Shown: in pieces, positions 1-8,115 of the stretch
How positions within the stretch are numbered: the first letter of the stretch is position 1
Layout: every line of letters starts with the position of its first letter
Origin: Poindextera sp963706385
GTDB taxonomy: Bacteria; Pseudomonadota; Alphaproteobacteria; Caulobacterales; Caulobacteraceae
Assembly (NCBI GenBank): GCA_963706385.1
Contig: OY970153.1
Span: forward strand, 620,001 to 684,000
Direction of reading: 5' to 3'
Length of the DNA stretch: 64,000 nucleotides
Notes under the pieces: generated by a model
The model's database searches: none
What the model was told of the DNA's origin: nothing
The model's input: the letters and a program-made list of their open reading frames with translations, nothing else
Translations under genes and position numbers: made by a program

Positions 1-1
1 G

Positions 2-340
2 ATGTTCGTCGCCATGAACCGCTTTTGCGTGCGGCTGGGCCAGGAAAAGGCGTTCGAGGCCGTCTGGTCCGGCCGTGACACCCATCTGGGCGACGTGCCC
101 GGGTTCATCGCCTTCCATCTGCTGCGCGGCCCGACGGGCGAGGACCATGTGCTGTATTCATCCCACACGCTGTGGCGCTCGCGCGGCGACTTCGAGGCCT
201 GGACGCGGTCCGAGGCGTTCCGCGCCGCGCACAAGGGCGCCGGAGACAACAAGCCGCTCTATCTCGGCAGTCCGAAGTTCGAGGGGTTCGAGGTGATCCA
301 GGAGGTGCTGCCGACGGCGAGGACCGCCGCGGCCGGCTAG
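2..340 (+). CDS. Antibiotic biosynthesis monooxygenase (ABM) domain protein
   Basis: 112-residue protein of the dimeric alpha-beta barrel ABM/HmoA-like family. The N-terminal strand (FVAMNRFCVRLG), the FEAVWSGR helix and the central PGFIAFHLLRG strand are typical of the small heme- or quinol-modifying monooxygenase group. The length is usual for a single ABM domain. The ATG at position 2 lies at the window edge, but the MFVAMNRF beginning looks like a complete family N-terminus; a second ATG lies at 14. The stop codon TAG is shared with the first bases of a repeat element. The substrate cannot be told from sequence. Confidence 0.8.
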   Translation: MFVAMNRFCVRLGQEKAFEAVWSGRDTHLGDVPGFIAFHLLRGPTGEDHVLYSSHTLWRSRGDFEAWTRSEAFRAAHKGAGDNKPLYLGSPKFEGFEVIQEVLPTARTAAAG

Positions 341-441
341 AGCAAATTCCGATCTGATGGGATCGGAATTTGCTCGTAAGTCTTTAAGTGAGACCATTTT
401 CTTCGCCGAACCGGCGGCCACTTCGGCGGAAAATGGTCTAG
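337..441. repeat. CTAG-bounded double-hairpin repeat, copy A
   Basis: Intergenic palindromic element between the ABM gene and gmk. Hairpin 1 has perfect 15-nt arms (340-354 and 361-375). Hairpin 2 has arms at 391-410 and 422-439 with small bulges. Both ends of the element are the rare tetranucleotide CTAG (337-340 and 438-441). The loop of hairpin 2 (409-423) reads AACCGG-N3-CCACTT, identical apart from N3 to the loop of a second copy at 19202-19320, although the stems are unrelated. The left CTAG contains the stop codon of the ABM gene. It resembles REP-like intergenic repeats of Alphaproteobacteria and may act as a terminator or RNA-stability element. Confidence 0.75.
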
Positions 442-1086
442 TTAGAGCTTCTCGTCCAGCAGGGTCTGCACGAACGGCTTCAGCCAGGGGTTCCTCGCCC
501 GCCGCAGCCGTTCGGCGTGGTAGATGTGCTGAAGCTCGGCGTAGGCCAGGTCGAAATCGTCGTTGACGATGACGTAGTCGTATTCGCCCCACATCGCGAT
601 CTCGCCATAGGCGCGGCCCAGCCGGCGCTGGATCACATCCTCGGCGTCCTGGGCCCGGGCGTGCAGCCGACGAGCCAGGTCGGCCATGGTGGGCGGTAGG
701 ATGAAGACCCGGACCACGTCGGCGCCGGCCGCCGCGGCGATGGTCATCGCGCCTTGCCAATCGATGTCGAACAGCACGTCGCCGCCGGCCCCGAGCCGCT
801 CCAGCACAGCCGCCCTGGGGCTGCCGTAGCGGTGTTCGTGCACCTCGGCCCATTCGAGGAACGCGTCATCGCCGACCATCGCCGCGAAGCATTCGGGGCT
901 GACGAAATGATATTCGCGCCCGTCGATCTCGCCGGGGCGCGGGGCGCGGGTGGTGACGGAGATCGACAGCTCCAACTGGGCGTGGTCGGCCACCAACTGG
1001 CGCGAGAGCGAGGTCTTGCCCGCGCCGGAGGGGCTGGAGATCACCAGCATCAGCCCGCGCCGGGGATGGTCGCGTTCATTCGACAT
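442..1086 (-). CDS. gmk: Guanylate kinase
   Basis: Cytoplasmic GMP/dGMP kinase (ATP + GMP to ADP + GDP) of purine nucleotide synthesis. The 214 residues carry the P-loop SPSGAGKT at residues 18-25 and the GMP-binding segment with SVTTRAPRPGE and GREYHFV. The length is normal for the family. The ATG lies inside the 3' end of yicC (8-base overlap region), so it is probably translationally coupled and the last gene of the fabD-to-gmk run. The TAA stop is followed by the double-hairpin repeat, which would suit a transcript end. Confidence 0.97.
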   Translation of the reverse strand: MSNERDHPRRGLMLVISSPSGAGKTSLSRQLVADHAQLELSISVTTRAPRPGEIDGREYHFVSPECFAAMVGDDAFLEWAEVHEHRYGSPRAAVLERLGAGGDVLFDIDWQGAMTIAAAAGADVVRVFILPPTMADLARRLHARAQDAEDVIQRRLGRAYGEIAMWGEYDYVIVNDDFDLAYAELQHIYHAERLRRARNPWLKPFVQTLLDEKL

Positions 1087-1961
1087 TTTGGACCTGCTCG
1101 CGGAACTGATCGATCGTCGCCTTCAGCTCCAGACCGATCGCCGTCAAGGCCGTGGTCGCCGACTTGGAGCAAAGGGTGTTGGCCTCGCGCATGAATTCCT
1201 GGGTAAGGAAATCCAACCGACGACCGGACGCCGCCCTCTCCGGCCATCAGGCCGCGAGCGGCCGTAACATGACTGCCCAGCCGGTCCAGCTCCTCGCGCA
1301 CGTCGGCCTTGCTCGCCATCACCGCCGCCTCCTGCACGATGCGGTCTTCGAGCCCCGCGTGGTCGGCCAGAAGTTCGCCGATCCTGCGGGCGAAGCGTTC
1401 CTTCAACACCGCCGGCTGGCCGCCGGCTTCGGCCTCGGCCTGGGCGACGAGCGCCTCGACGCGGTCGATCAGCCCGGCCAGCACCGGCGCCAGCGCCGCG
1501 CCCTCGGCCAGGCGCGCCAGTTTCAGCGCCTCCAGCGCCTCGCCGATCGAAACCGCCATCGCCGCCTCGATCTCGGCGCGGGTCTCCGCATCGTCCATCT
1601 CGTCGGCGACGTCGATGACGCCGCGCAGCGCCATCAGTCCATCCATCGCCGGCGGAGCGGCGCGGCCCTCATCCACGTAGCGGCGGGCGACCTCGAGGTA
1701 GCGTTCGAGCTGGTCGAGGTTGACCCGCGTCGCGCCGACGCCTTCGGCGCGCTTGGCCTGCAGGCCGACGGTGACCTGGCCGCGCTGGAAGCGGGCCTGG
1801 GCGGCGTCGCGGGCGGCGCGGTCCAGCAGGTCGAACCCCGGAGGGCCGCGAAACCGCGTCTCCAGCGAGCGGCCATTGACCGAACGCGCCTCCACTGTCC
1901 AAGTCCAGGGGCCCCAAGCGCCGTCGGCCCGGCCGAACCCGGTCATGCCCGAAAGCGCCAT
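1076..1961 (-). CDS. yicC: YicC family protein (one-base frameshift in assembly)
   Basis: YicC/YloC family endoribonuclease-like protein (YicC_N and DUF1732 domains). The N-terminal MTGFGRA and VEARSVNGR motifs are clear. The frame is lost at about 1226, where one extra base sits in the Gly-Val-Gly-Arg-Arg stretch. Removing it restores the conserved DFLTQEFMREANTLCSKS and the C-terminal EQVQNVE, ending at TGA 1076-1078 inside the gmk start. The corrected protein has 294 residues, the family length. It starts two bases after the mltG stop. The frameshift is most simply a sequencing error. Confidence 0.9.
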
Positions 1962-1962
1962 C

Positions 1963-3016
1963 TCAGCCAGCGCCCGCGGGTTCGGGCCGATGTTCGATCG
2001 CCCGCCAATGCTCGACGTTCTTTTCGTGCTGCGCGAAGGTCGAGGAAAAATTGTGCCCGCCCTGGCCGTTGGCGACGAAATAGAGCTCGTCGGTGCGCGG
2101 CGGATCGAGCGTCGCGGCCAGCGAGGCGCGGCCCGGATTGCAGATCGGCGTCGGCGGCAGGCCGGCGATCAGATAGGTGTTGTAGGGCGTCGGCGTGGCG
2201 ATCTCCGACTGGCGGATGCCGTGGCCGAGCGGCGCGCCCGCCGGTGAGGCCGTAGACGATGGTCGGGTCGGACGCCAGCCGGACGCCCTTGATCAGGCGG
2301 TTGACGAACACCGCCGCCACGCGCGGCCGCTCGCTGGCCAGGGCGGTTTCCTTCTCGACGATCGAGGCCAGGATCACCGCCTGTTCGGGCGAGGTCAGGG
2401 GCAGGCCATCGCGCCGCTGGGCCCACAAGGTGCGCAAGAGCTCGTCGCGCGCGTCCATCATCCGCTGCAGCACCGCCGAACGGTCCTCGCCGCGGCGCAC
2501 CTCGTAGGTCTCCGGCAGGATCGATCCCTCTGGCGGAATCGGCGCGGCGCCGGTCAGTTCCTCGGCGTTCATCAGGATGTCGACCGCCTGTTCGGAGGTC
2601 AGGCCCTCGGGGATGGTGATCATGTGGCGCACCACCTCGCCGCGGCGGATCAGGCCGATCACCTGGGCCATCGAGGCGCGGCTGGGAAATGCGTATTCAC
2701 CCGCCTTCAGGTGGCGGGCCTCGCCGGTGAGCTGGGCCGCGGCCATGAACACCGCCGCCGAGGACACCGCATGGCCGCGCTCGAGGCTGGCCGCGATCTC
2801 GGGCAGGCGCGCGCCCTGGCGCAGGATCACCGTGTTCGACCCGCCCCCCGGCGCGGCGGGTCCGGGGCCCAGGTAGAACCACAGGCCCGCGGCGGCGACG
2901 GCCAGGATCAAAACGCCCAGGGTGGTCGAGGCGCTCGCGGCCATGATCGCGAGACGGCGATGGAGGGGCAGGTCCTTTCCCCTCGAAGCGCCCCTTCCCC
3001 GTCCCCGCCGGTTCAC
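1963..3016 (-). CDS. mltG: Endolytic transglycosylase MltG (one-base frameshift in assembly)
   Basis: Inner-membrane lytic transglycosylase that cleaves nascent peptidoglycan and limits glycan strand length. It has a cytoplasmic basic N-terminus, one transmembrane helix at about residues 28-48, a LysM-like domain, then the catalytic domain with LASIVEKETALASER (expected catalytic Glu near residue 221). The frame breaks at 2237-2239, where a GGG has one G too many. The corrected frame gives PLGHGIRQSEIATPTPYNTY and ends HRPEPAGAG at TGA 1963-1965, 350 residues. The start is GTG, overlapping the fabF stop as GTGA. Confidence 0.92.
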
Positions 3017-4299
3017 GAGACCGTCTTGAGGATCAACGAGGCGTTGGTGCCCCCGAAACCGAAACTGTTGGACAGGCCGTACCGGATCGCCATTGGCTTG
3101 GCCCTGTGCGGGATCAGGTCGATCGGCGTCTCGATCGAGGGATGGTCCAGATTGATGGTCGGCGGCGCGATCTGATCGCGGATGGCCAGCGCGGTGAAGG
3201 CCGCCTCGACCGCGCCGGCCGCGCCCAGCAAATGGCCGATCGCCGACTTGGTCGAGGACATCGAAACCTTACCCGCCGCCGAGCCCAGCAGCCGCTCGAC
3301 CGCGCCCAGTTCGATCTCGTCGCCGAGCGGCGTGGAGGTGCCGTGGGCGTTGATATAGTCGATGTCGCCCGGTTCGATCCCGGCGTGGCCGAGCGCCATC
3401 TTCATCGCCCGAAAACCGCCGTCGCCGTCCTCGGCCGGAGCGGTGATGTGATAGGCGTCGCCCGCCAGGCCATAGCCGATCACCTCGGCGTAGATCTTGG
3501 CCCCACGCGCCCTGGCGTGCTCCAGCTCCTCGAGCACCACAACGCCGGCGCCCTCGCCCATCACGAAGCCGTCGCGGTCCTTGTCATAAGGGCGCGAGCC
3601 CTTCTCGGGCGCATCGTTGAAATGGGTCGACATCGCCTTGCAGGCGATGAAGCCGGCAATGCCGATCTTGCACACCGAGGCTTCGGCCCCGCCGGCGATC
3701 ATCACGTCGGCGTCGCCGTACTGGATCAGGCGGGAAGCGTCACCGATCGCGTGGGCGCCGGTGGCGCAGGCGGTGACGACCGCATGGTTCGGCCCCTTGA
3801 AGCGGTAGCGGATCGAAACCTGGCCCGAGGCGAGATTGATCAGGGCCGAGGGGATGAAGAACGGTCCGACGCCGCGACGCGGGCCCTTCTCGTGCAGTTC
3901 GACGGCGGTGTCGGCGATGGTCGAGAGTCCGCCAATCCCCGAGCCGATCATCACCCCGGTGCGTTCGCGTTCGGCCTCGTCCTCGGGCGTCCAGTTCGCG
4001 TCACGCACCGCCTCGTCGGCGGCGGCCATGGCGTAGAGAATGAAATCGTCGACCCGGCGCTGCTCCTTGGGCGACATGGTTTGGTCAGGATCGAACGAGC
4101 CCGGAACGTCCGGGCCGCCGCCGCCGCGGCCGTCGATGCGCGGCACCTCGCAGGCGATCTGACAGGCGTATTCCGTCGGGTCGAAAGCGGTGATCCGGTT
4201 GCCGCCCGAGCGTCCGGCGAGCAGCGCGCGCCAGGTGGTCTCGACCCCCCATCCGAGGGGCGTGACCATGCCAAGACCGGTAATGACGACTCGGCGCAT
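3013..4299 (-). CDS. fabF: Beta-ketoacyl-ACP synthase II
   Basis: Elongating condensing enzyme of type II fatty-acid synthesis: condenses malonyl-ACP with acyl-ACP. The 428 residues have the thiolase fold with the nucleophile Cys178 (TACATGAHA), His319 (NAHGTSTPLGD), Lys351 and His356 (KSAIGHLLGAAG). The ATG start is preceded by AGGAG. It is downstream of acpP across a hairpin with a T-run and is translationally coupled to mltG. Residues 57-72 contain a Gly/Pro-rich insertion (GRGGGGPD) that is probably a surface loop. Confidence 0.97.
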   Translation of the reverse strand: MRRVVITGLGMVTPLGWGVETTWRALLAGRSGGNRITAFDPTEYACQIACEVPRIDGRGGGGPDVPGSFDPDQTMSPKEQRRVDDFILYAMAAADEAVRDANWTPEDEAERERTGVMIGSGIGGLSTIADTAVELHEKGPRRGVGPFFIPSALINLASGQVSIRYRFKGPNHAVVTACATGAHAIGDASRLIQYGDADVMIAGGAEASVCKIGIAGFIACKAMSTHFNDAPEKGSRPYDKDRDGFVMGEGAGVVVLEELEHARARGAKIYAEVIGYGLAGDAYHITAPAEDGDGGFRAMKMALGHAGIEPGDIDYINAHGTSTPLGDEIELGAVERLLGSAAGKVSMSSTKSAIGHLLGAAGAVEAAFTALAIRDQIAPPTINLDHPSIETPIDLIPHRAKPMAIRYGLSNSFGFGGTNASLILKTVS

Positions 4300-4321
4300 G
4301 AATCACTCCTCAGCCCGCCCC

Positions 4322-4368
4322 AAAAAAGCATAAGCCGCCGGCCGCGCGGATGCACGCGGCGCGGCGGC
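4322..4368 (-). terminator. Hairpin and U-run between acpP and fabF
   Basis: On the minus strand the acpP stop is followed by a GC-only hairpin (4334-4368, arms of about 13 nt, GCCGCC at one end and GGCGGC at the other), then TTATGC and six T residues (4322-4327). This is a plausible intrinsic terminator or attenuator that lets acpP be expressed far above fabF. ACP is one of the most abundant bacterial proteins, which fits. Efficiency is inferred. Confidence 0.65.
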
Positions 4369-4397
4369 CTAGGTCGGCCGACGGACGAACTCCTGGA

Positions 4398-4637
4398 TCA
4401 GGCGCCCAGTCGCTCGTCGATGAACTTCACCGCATCGCCCACCGTCTGGATGTGTTCGGCGGCGTCGTCGGGGATCTCGATATCGAACTCTTCCTCGAAG
4501 GCCATGACCAGTTCGACGTTGTCGAGACTGTCGGCGCCCAGATCGTCGATGAAGGAGGCCTTTTCAGTGACCTTCTCCGGATCGGCGTCCAGGTGCTCGA
4601 TCACGATCTTACGCACGCGTTCGAGAGTGTCGGACAT
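4398..4637 (-). CDS. acpP: Acyl carrier protein
   Basis: 79-residue acidic four-helix carrier of fatty-acid synthesis. The phosphopantetheine attachment serine is Ser37 in the invariant DLGADSLD motif. It lies between fabG and fabF as in most proteobacteria. Both flanking intergenic gaps (about 98 and 158 bases) are longer than elsewhere in the cluster, which suggests its own promoter and the downstream hairpin noted separately. Confidence 0.98.
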   Translation of the reverse strand: MSDTLERVRKIVIEHLDADPEKVTEKASFIDDLGADSLDNVELVMAFEEEFDIEIPDDAAEHIQTVGDAVKFIDERLGA

Positions 4638-4795
4638 ACTCGGTAACCCCTTGTGTTTCGTATGACGCTGGCGGAAACGCCGCTGCGGCTGTTGCGGAAA
4701 CCCTAGCGCCGGAACGCACGGCTATTTTCGTCCGGCCCAGTCGGAATTCGCCCTAGCACGTTCCTTTTCGACAGACTAGCGGCCTACGGATGGTC

Positions 4796-5533
4796 TCAGA
4801 TCATCGCCATGCCGCCGTTGACGTGCAAGGTCTGGCCGGTGACGTAGGCGGCCTCGTCGCTGGCGAGGTAGACGCAGGCGGCCGCGACCTCGCTGCCGGC
4901 GCCCAACCGACCGGCCGGAATGCGGCCCAGGATGGCCTGTTTTTGTTGCTCGTTCAGCGCGTCGGTCATCGGGCTGGCGATGAACCCGGGAGCCACGCAA
5001 TTGACCGTGATGGCGCGCGCGGCGACCTCCTGGGCGAGCGACTTGGAAAAGCCGATCATGCCGGCCTTCGAGGCGGCGTAGTTGGTCTGGCCGGGATTGC
5101 CGGTGACGCCGACCACCGAGGTGATGGCGATGATTCGGCCCCAGCGGCGCTTCATCATCCCGCGCAGCGCCGCGCGCGAAAGACGGAAATAGGCCTCCAG
5201 ATTGACCTTCAACACGCTCTCCCAGTCCTCGTCCTTCATCCGCACCAACAGCCCGTCGCGGGTGATCCCGGCGTTGGCGATCAGGATGTCGACCTGACCG
5301 GCGCCGGCCTCGGCCTGGCCGACCAGGCCGTCGACCTGCGAAGCGCTGGCGAGATCGCAGGCGATGGTGGTCACCCGATCGCCCAGGGACGCGGCCAGGC
5401 CGGCCAGGGCCTCGGCGCGGGTGCCCGAGGCCACCACATGCGCGCCCCTCGCGTGCAGCGCGCGGGCGATGTCGCCGCCGATGCCGCCGGTGGCGCCGGT
5501 GACCAGGGCGGTCTTGCCGGAAAGATCGAACAT
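4796..5533 (-). CDS. fabG: 3-oxoacyl-ACP reductase
   Basis: NADPH-dependent reductase of the second fatty-acid elongation step, SDR family. Visible are the dinucleotide motif TGATGGIG (residues 12-19), the NAG motif near 87-89, and the catalytic set Asn111, Ser139, Tyr152 and Lys156 (YAASK). The ATG at 5533 is chosen because GAGGAG lies 6 bases upstream; the frame is open to a TTG at 5557 overlapping the fabD stop, but that site lacks a ribosome binding sequence. It follows fabD directly. Confidence 0.96.
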   Translation of the reverse strand: MFDLSGKTALVTGATGGIGGDIARALHARGAHVVASGTRAEALAGLAASLGDRVTTIACDLASASQVDGLVGQAEAGAGQVDILIANAGITRDGLLVRMKDEDWESVLKVNLEAYFRLSRAALRGMMKRRWGRIIAITSVVGVTGNPGQTNYAASKAGMIGFSKSLAQEVAARAITVNCVAPGFIASPMTDALNEQQKQAILGRIPAGRLGAGSEVAAACVYLASDEAAYVTGQTLHVNGGMAMI

Positions 5534-5553
5534 GGCTTGCTCCTCGCCCGGGT

Positions 5554-6498
5554 TCAAAGCGACTTGGCGAACGATTCCAGGTCCGCCGGCGCGTTCAGCG
5601 CCACGGCGTCGGCGTCCGGGGCGATGCGCTTGGCCATGCCGGTCAGGACCTTGCCGGCGCCGGCCTCGGCGAAGCGGGTGACGCCGCCCTCGTCGGCCAG
5701 CCAGATCATGCTCTCGCGCCAGCGCACCCGGCCGGTGACCTGCTCGACCAGCAACCGGCGGATCATCTCGGGATCCAGCACCGGGCGGGCCGTGACATTG
5801 GCCACCAGCGGCGCCCGCGGCGGGCCAATCGTCGCGGCGGCCAGGGCCTGCGCCATCTCATCGGCCGCCGGCTGCATCAGCGGGCAGTGGAACGGCGCGG
5901 AGACGTTCAGCGGGATGGCGCGCGCGCCGAGCGCCTTGGCCGCCTCGATCGCCCGGTCGACCGCGGCCTTGGCCCCGGAGATCACCACATTGCCCTGGTT
6001 GTTGTCGTTGGCCACCACGCAGACGCCGAGTTCGGAGCCCGCCTGGGCGGCGGCCTCGGCCAGCGCCACGTCGCTCTTCGGTCCGATCAGCGAGGCCATC
6101 GCCCCCTCGCCCACCGGCACGGCGCGCTGCATCGCCTGGCCGCGCAGCCTGAGCAGCCGCGCGGTGTCCGCCAGGCTGATCGCCCCGGCCGCGGCGAGGG
6201 CGGAATATTCGCCCAGGGAGTGGCCCGCCACAAAGGCGGCGCGCTCGATCCCGATCCCGAATTCGATCTCAAGCGCGCGCATCACCGCCAGGCTCACGGC
6301 CATCAGCGCCGGCTGGGCGTTCTCGGTCAGGGTGAGCCGGTCCTCCGGCCCCTCGCGCATCAGCTTGGAAAGACCCTGGCCCAGCGCCTCGTCGATCTCC
6401 TCGAACACCGCCCTGGCCGGCGCGAAGGCCTCGGCCAGATCGGCGCCCATGCCCACGGCCTGGCTGCCCTGACCGGGAAAGATGAAGGCGAGGCTCAT
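5554..6498 (-). CDS. fabD: Malonyl-CoA:ACP transacylase
   Basis: Transfers malonyl from CoA to ACP to supply the elongation cycle. The 314 residues show the N-terminal FPGQGSQAVGM motif, the nucleophilic elbow GHSLGEYSAL with Ser94, and the catalytic His204 in VSAPFHCPLM. The length is standard. It is the first gene of the minus-strand fab run and diverges from the peroxiredoxin gene; the region 6499-6651 between them should hold both promoters. Confidence 0.97.
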   Translation of the reverse strand: MSLAFIFPGQGSQAVGMGADLAEAFAPARAVFEEIDEALGQGLSKLMREGPEDRLTLTENAQPALMAVSLAVMRALEIEFGIGIERAAFVAGHSLGEYSALAAAGAISLADTARLLRLRGQAMQRAVPVGEGAMASLIGPKSDVALAEAAAQAGSELGVCVVANDNNQGNVVISGAKAAVDRAIEAAKALGARAIPLNVSAPFHCPLMQPAADEMAQALAAATIGPPRAPLVANVTARPVLDPEMIRRLLVEQVTGRVRWRESMIWLADEGGVTRFAEAGAGKVLTGMAKRIAPDADAVALNAPADLESFAKSL

Positions 6499-6651
6499 GC
6501 GACGGCTCCCTTGGCCGAGGATTCGAGCCGGCAGGGTTAGGGGAAAGCGCCGCGAGCGGCAAGCCGAGGTGGCGATGGTTGATCCTTGCTAGGCGGCGAT
6601 CCCCGCGCGTGCGAAACTCGCGTCCAGGTCATCCTTCGGAAGAGAACCGCC

Positions 6652-7191
6652 ATGAAACGCCCCCTGCTCGCCTTGGCCCTGGTCGCGGCGCTCGCCTCCC
6701 CGGCGCTCGCCGCCCTGGCGCCCGGGGCGGCCGCGCCGGACTTCCAAACCCAGGCGACGATGGCCGGCAAGGCCTATCCCTACAGCCTGGACGGGGCGCT
6801 GAAGCACGGCCCAGTGGTGCTCTACTTCTTTCCGGCCGCCTTCACCCCCGGCTGCACCATCGAGGCGCATGAGTTCGCCGACGCCATCGACCAGTACAAG
6901 GCGCTGGGCGCCACGGTGATCGGGGTCACCGCCGGCAACGTCGACCGGCTGGCCGAGTTCTCGACCAGCGAGTGTCGCTCGAAGTTCCCGGTCGCCGCCG
7001 ACCCGGACCTGAAGATCGCCAAGAGCTACGACGCCACCTTCGCCCTGTTTCCCGGCCACTCCGACCGGACCTCCTACGTCATCACGCCGGACCACAAGGT
7101 GATCTTCGTCTACAGCGCGCTCGACCCGTCCAAGCACGTCGCGCTGACGCTCGAGGCGATCCGCAAGTGGAAGGCCGCCCACGGCGGCTGA
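6652..7191 (+). CDS. Exported peroxiredoxin (AhpC/TSA family)
   Basis: Thiol peroxidase with an apparent Sec signal peptide (residues 1-20, ending ALASPALA). The peroxidatic Cys68 sits in FTPGCTIEAHEF, close to the PrxQ/BCP motif. Instead of a second Cys five residues later, the only other Cys is Cys108 (STSEC), so a PrxQ-like enzyme with a distant resolving Cys is possible. The ATG at 6652 is chosen because the signal peptide starts there and GGAAGAG precedes it. 179 residues, predicted periplasmic. It stands alone between fabD and rpsF. Confidence 0.85.
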   Translation: MKRPLLALALVAALASPALAALAPGAAAPDFQTQATMAGKAYPYSLDGALKHGPVVLYFFPAAFTPGCTIEAHEFADAIDQYKALGATVIGVTAGNVDRLAEFSTSECRSKFPVAADPDLKIAKSYDATFALFPGHSDRTSYVITPDHKVIFVYSALDPSKHVALTLEAIRKWKAAHGG

Positions 7192-7211
7192 TCCAGCAAA
7201 CTCGGCGGGCC

Positions 7212-7240
7212 TTGCCTTCGCCGGGGTTTGCGCCTATTAG
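7212..7240 (+). promoter_or_regulatory. Candidate promoter of rpsF-rpsR-rplI
   Basis: TTGCCT (7212-7217) and TATTAG (7235-7240) are separated by 17 bases, a reasonable housekeeping-sigma promoter. It would give a 5' leader of about 135 bases before rpsF. In many bacteria the S6-S18 complex binds such a leader for autoregulation; I could not identify the binding motif here. Confidence 0.45.
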
Positions 7241-7383
7241 CCGCTCCCTTCACGGAAGGCGGTCTTTTCGCGGTCCTGCAAGCGTTCGGGCGACCGGCCC
7301 GGAGCGCCGCGGTAAGATCCATCGTCCTCTCGCCAGCTTCCGCAGGCGATCGGGCGCCGCCTCCACAGCGGAAGAAGGACACG

Positions 7384-7827
7384 ATGGCTTTTTACGAGCA
7401 CGTGGTCATTGCGCGGCAGGACATCTCCCCGCAACAGGCCGAGGCGCTGAACGAGACGCTCAAGACCCTGATCGAAGAGCACGGCGGCCATATCGCCAAG
7501 ATCGAATACTGGGGCCTGCGCAACCTCACCTATCGCATCAAGAAGAACCGCAAGGGCCACTATTCGCTGCTGGCGCTCGACGCCCCGTCCGCGGCGGTGC
7601 GGGAGATGGAGCGGCAGCTGTCGATCAACGAGGACGTGCTGCGCTTCCTGACCGTGCGGGTCGAGGAACTCGACCTGGAGCTGTCGCCGGTGCTGGCCCG
7701 GCGCGACCGTGAGCGCGAGGGCCGCGGCGAACGCGAAGGCCGCGGCGATCGTGACGGCAGTGGCGGTGAGCGTGACGGCGGGGGCGAGCGCCCGCGCCGC
7801 GAGTTCGACGAAATTCCGGCGCAATAA
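7384..7827 (+). CDS. rpsF: Ribosomal protein bS6
   Basis: Small-subunit protein that pairs with bS18 on the platform. The core (residues 1 to about 105) matches the family: FYEHVVIARQDIS, YWGLRNLTYRIKKNRKGHY. Residues from about 108 on form an Arg/Gly/Glu/Asp low-complexity tail, longer than the E. coli protein but common in Alphaproteobacteria. The ATG at 7384 has GGAAGAAGGA upstream. First gene of rpsF-rpsR-rplI. Confidence 0.97.
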   Translation: MAFYEHVVIARQDISPQQAEALNETLKTLIEEHGGHIAKIEYWGLRNLTYRIKKNRKGHYSLLALDAPSAAVREMERQLSINEDVLRFLTVRVEELDLELSPVLARRDREREGRGEREGRGDRDGSGGERDGGGERPRREFDEIPAQ

Positions 7828-7838
7828 GGAGCCCATCG

Positions 7839-8102
7839 ATGAGCGACGCCACCGTCGATGCCGGCGCCTCCGCCGGCGCCCGCCGCCCGTTCTTCCGCCG
7901 CCGCAAGGTCTGCCCGTTCTCGGGCGCCGGCGCGCCGAAGATCGACTACAAGGACGTCAAGCTCTTGCAGCGCTACATCTCCGAGCGCGGCAAGATCGTG
8001 CCGTCCAGGATCACCGCGGTCTCGGCCAAGAAGCAGCGCGAACTGGCCAAGGCCATCAAGCGCGCCCGCTTCCTGGCCCTGCTCCCCTACGTCGTGAAAT
8101 AA
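7839..8102 (+). CDS. rpsR: Ribosomal protein bS18
   Basis: 87-residue small-subunit protein; conserved FFRRRKVCPFSG, IDYKDVKLLQRYISERGKIVPSRIT and the basic KQRELAKAIKRARFLALLPY end. It lies 11 bases after rpsF with a GGAG-type ribosome site, and the order rpsF-rpsR-rplI supports it. Confidence 0.98.
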   Translation: MSDATVDAGASAGARRPFFRRRKVCPFSGAGAPKIDYKDVKLLQRYISERGKIVPSRITAVSAKKQRELAKAIKRARFLALLPYVVK

Positions 8103-8115
8103 GGGAGCGTCAGAG

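Noticed and set aside
158..853. Long open frame antisense to the ABM gene and gmk
   Set aside because: Arg/Ala/Gly-rich composition expected of a high-GC shadow frame; it overlaps two clearly real genes and has no domain.
4790..6472. 560-codon open frame antisense to fabG and fabD
   Set aside because: Covers two well-conserved genes on the other strand; its residues are the mirror of their codon bias, with no family signature.
7241..7383. S6-S18 binding leader before rpsF
   Set aside because: A leader of suitable length exists but I could not identify the conserved bulge and loop, so I did not call it.
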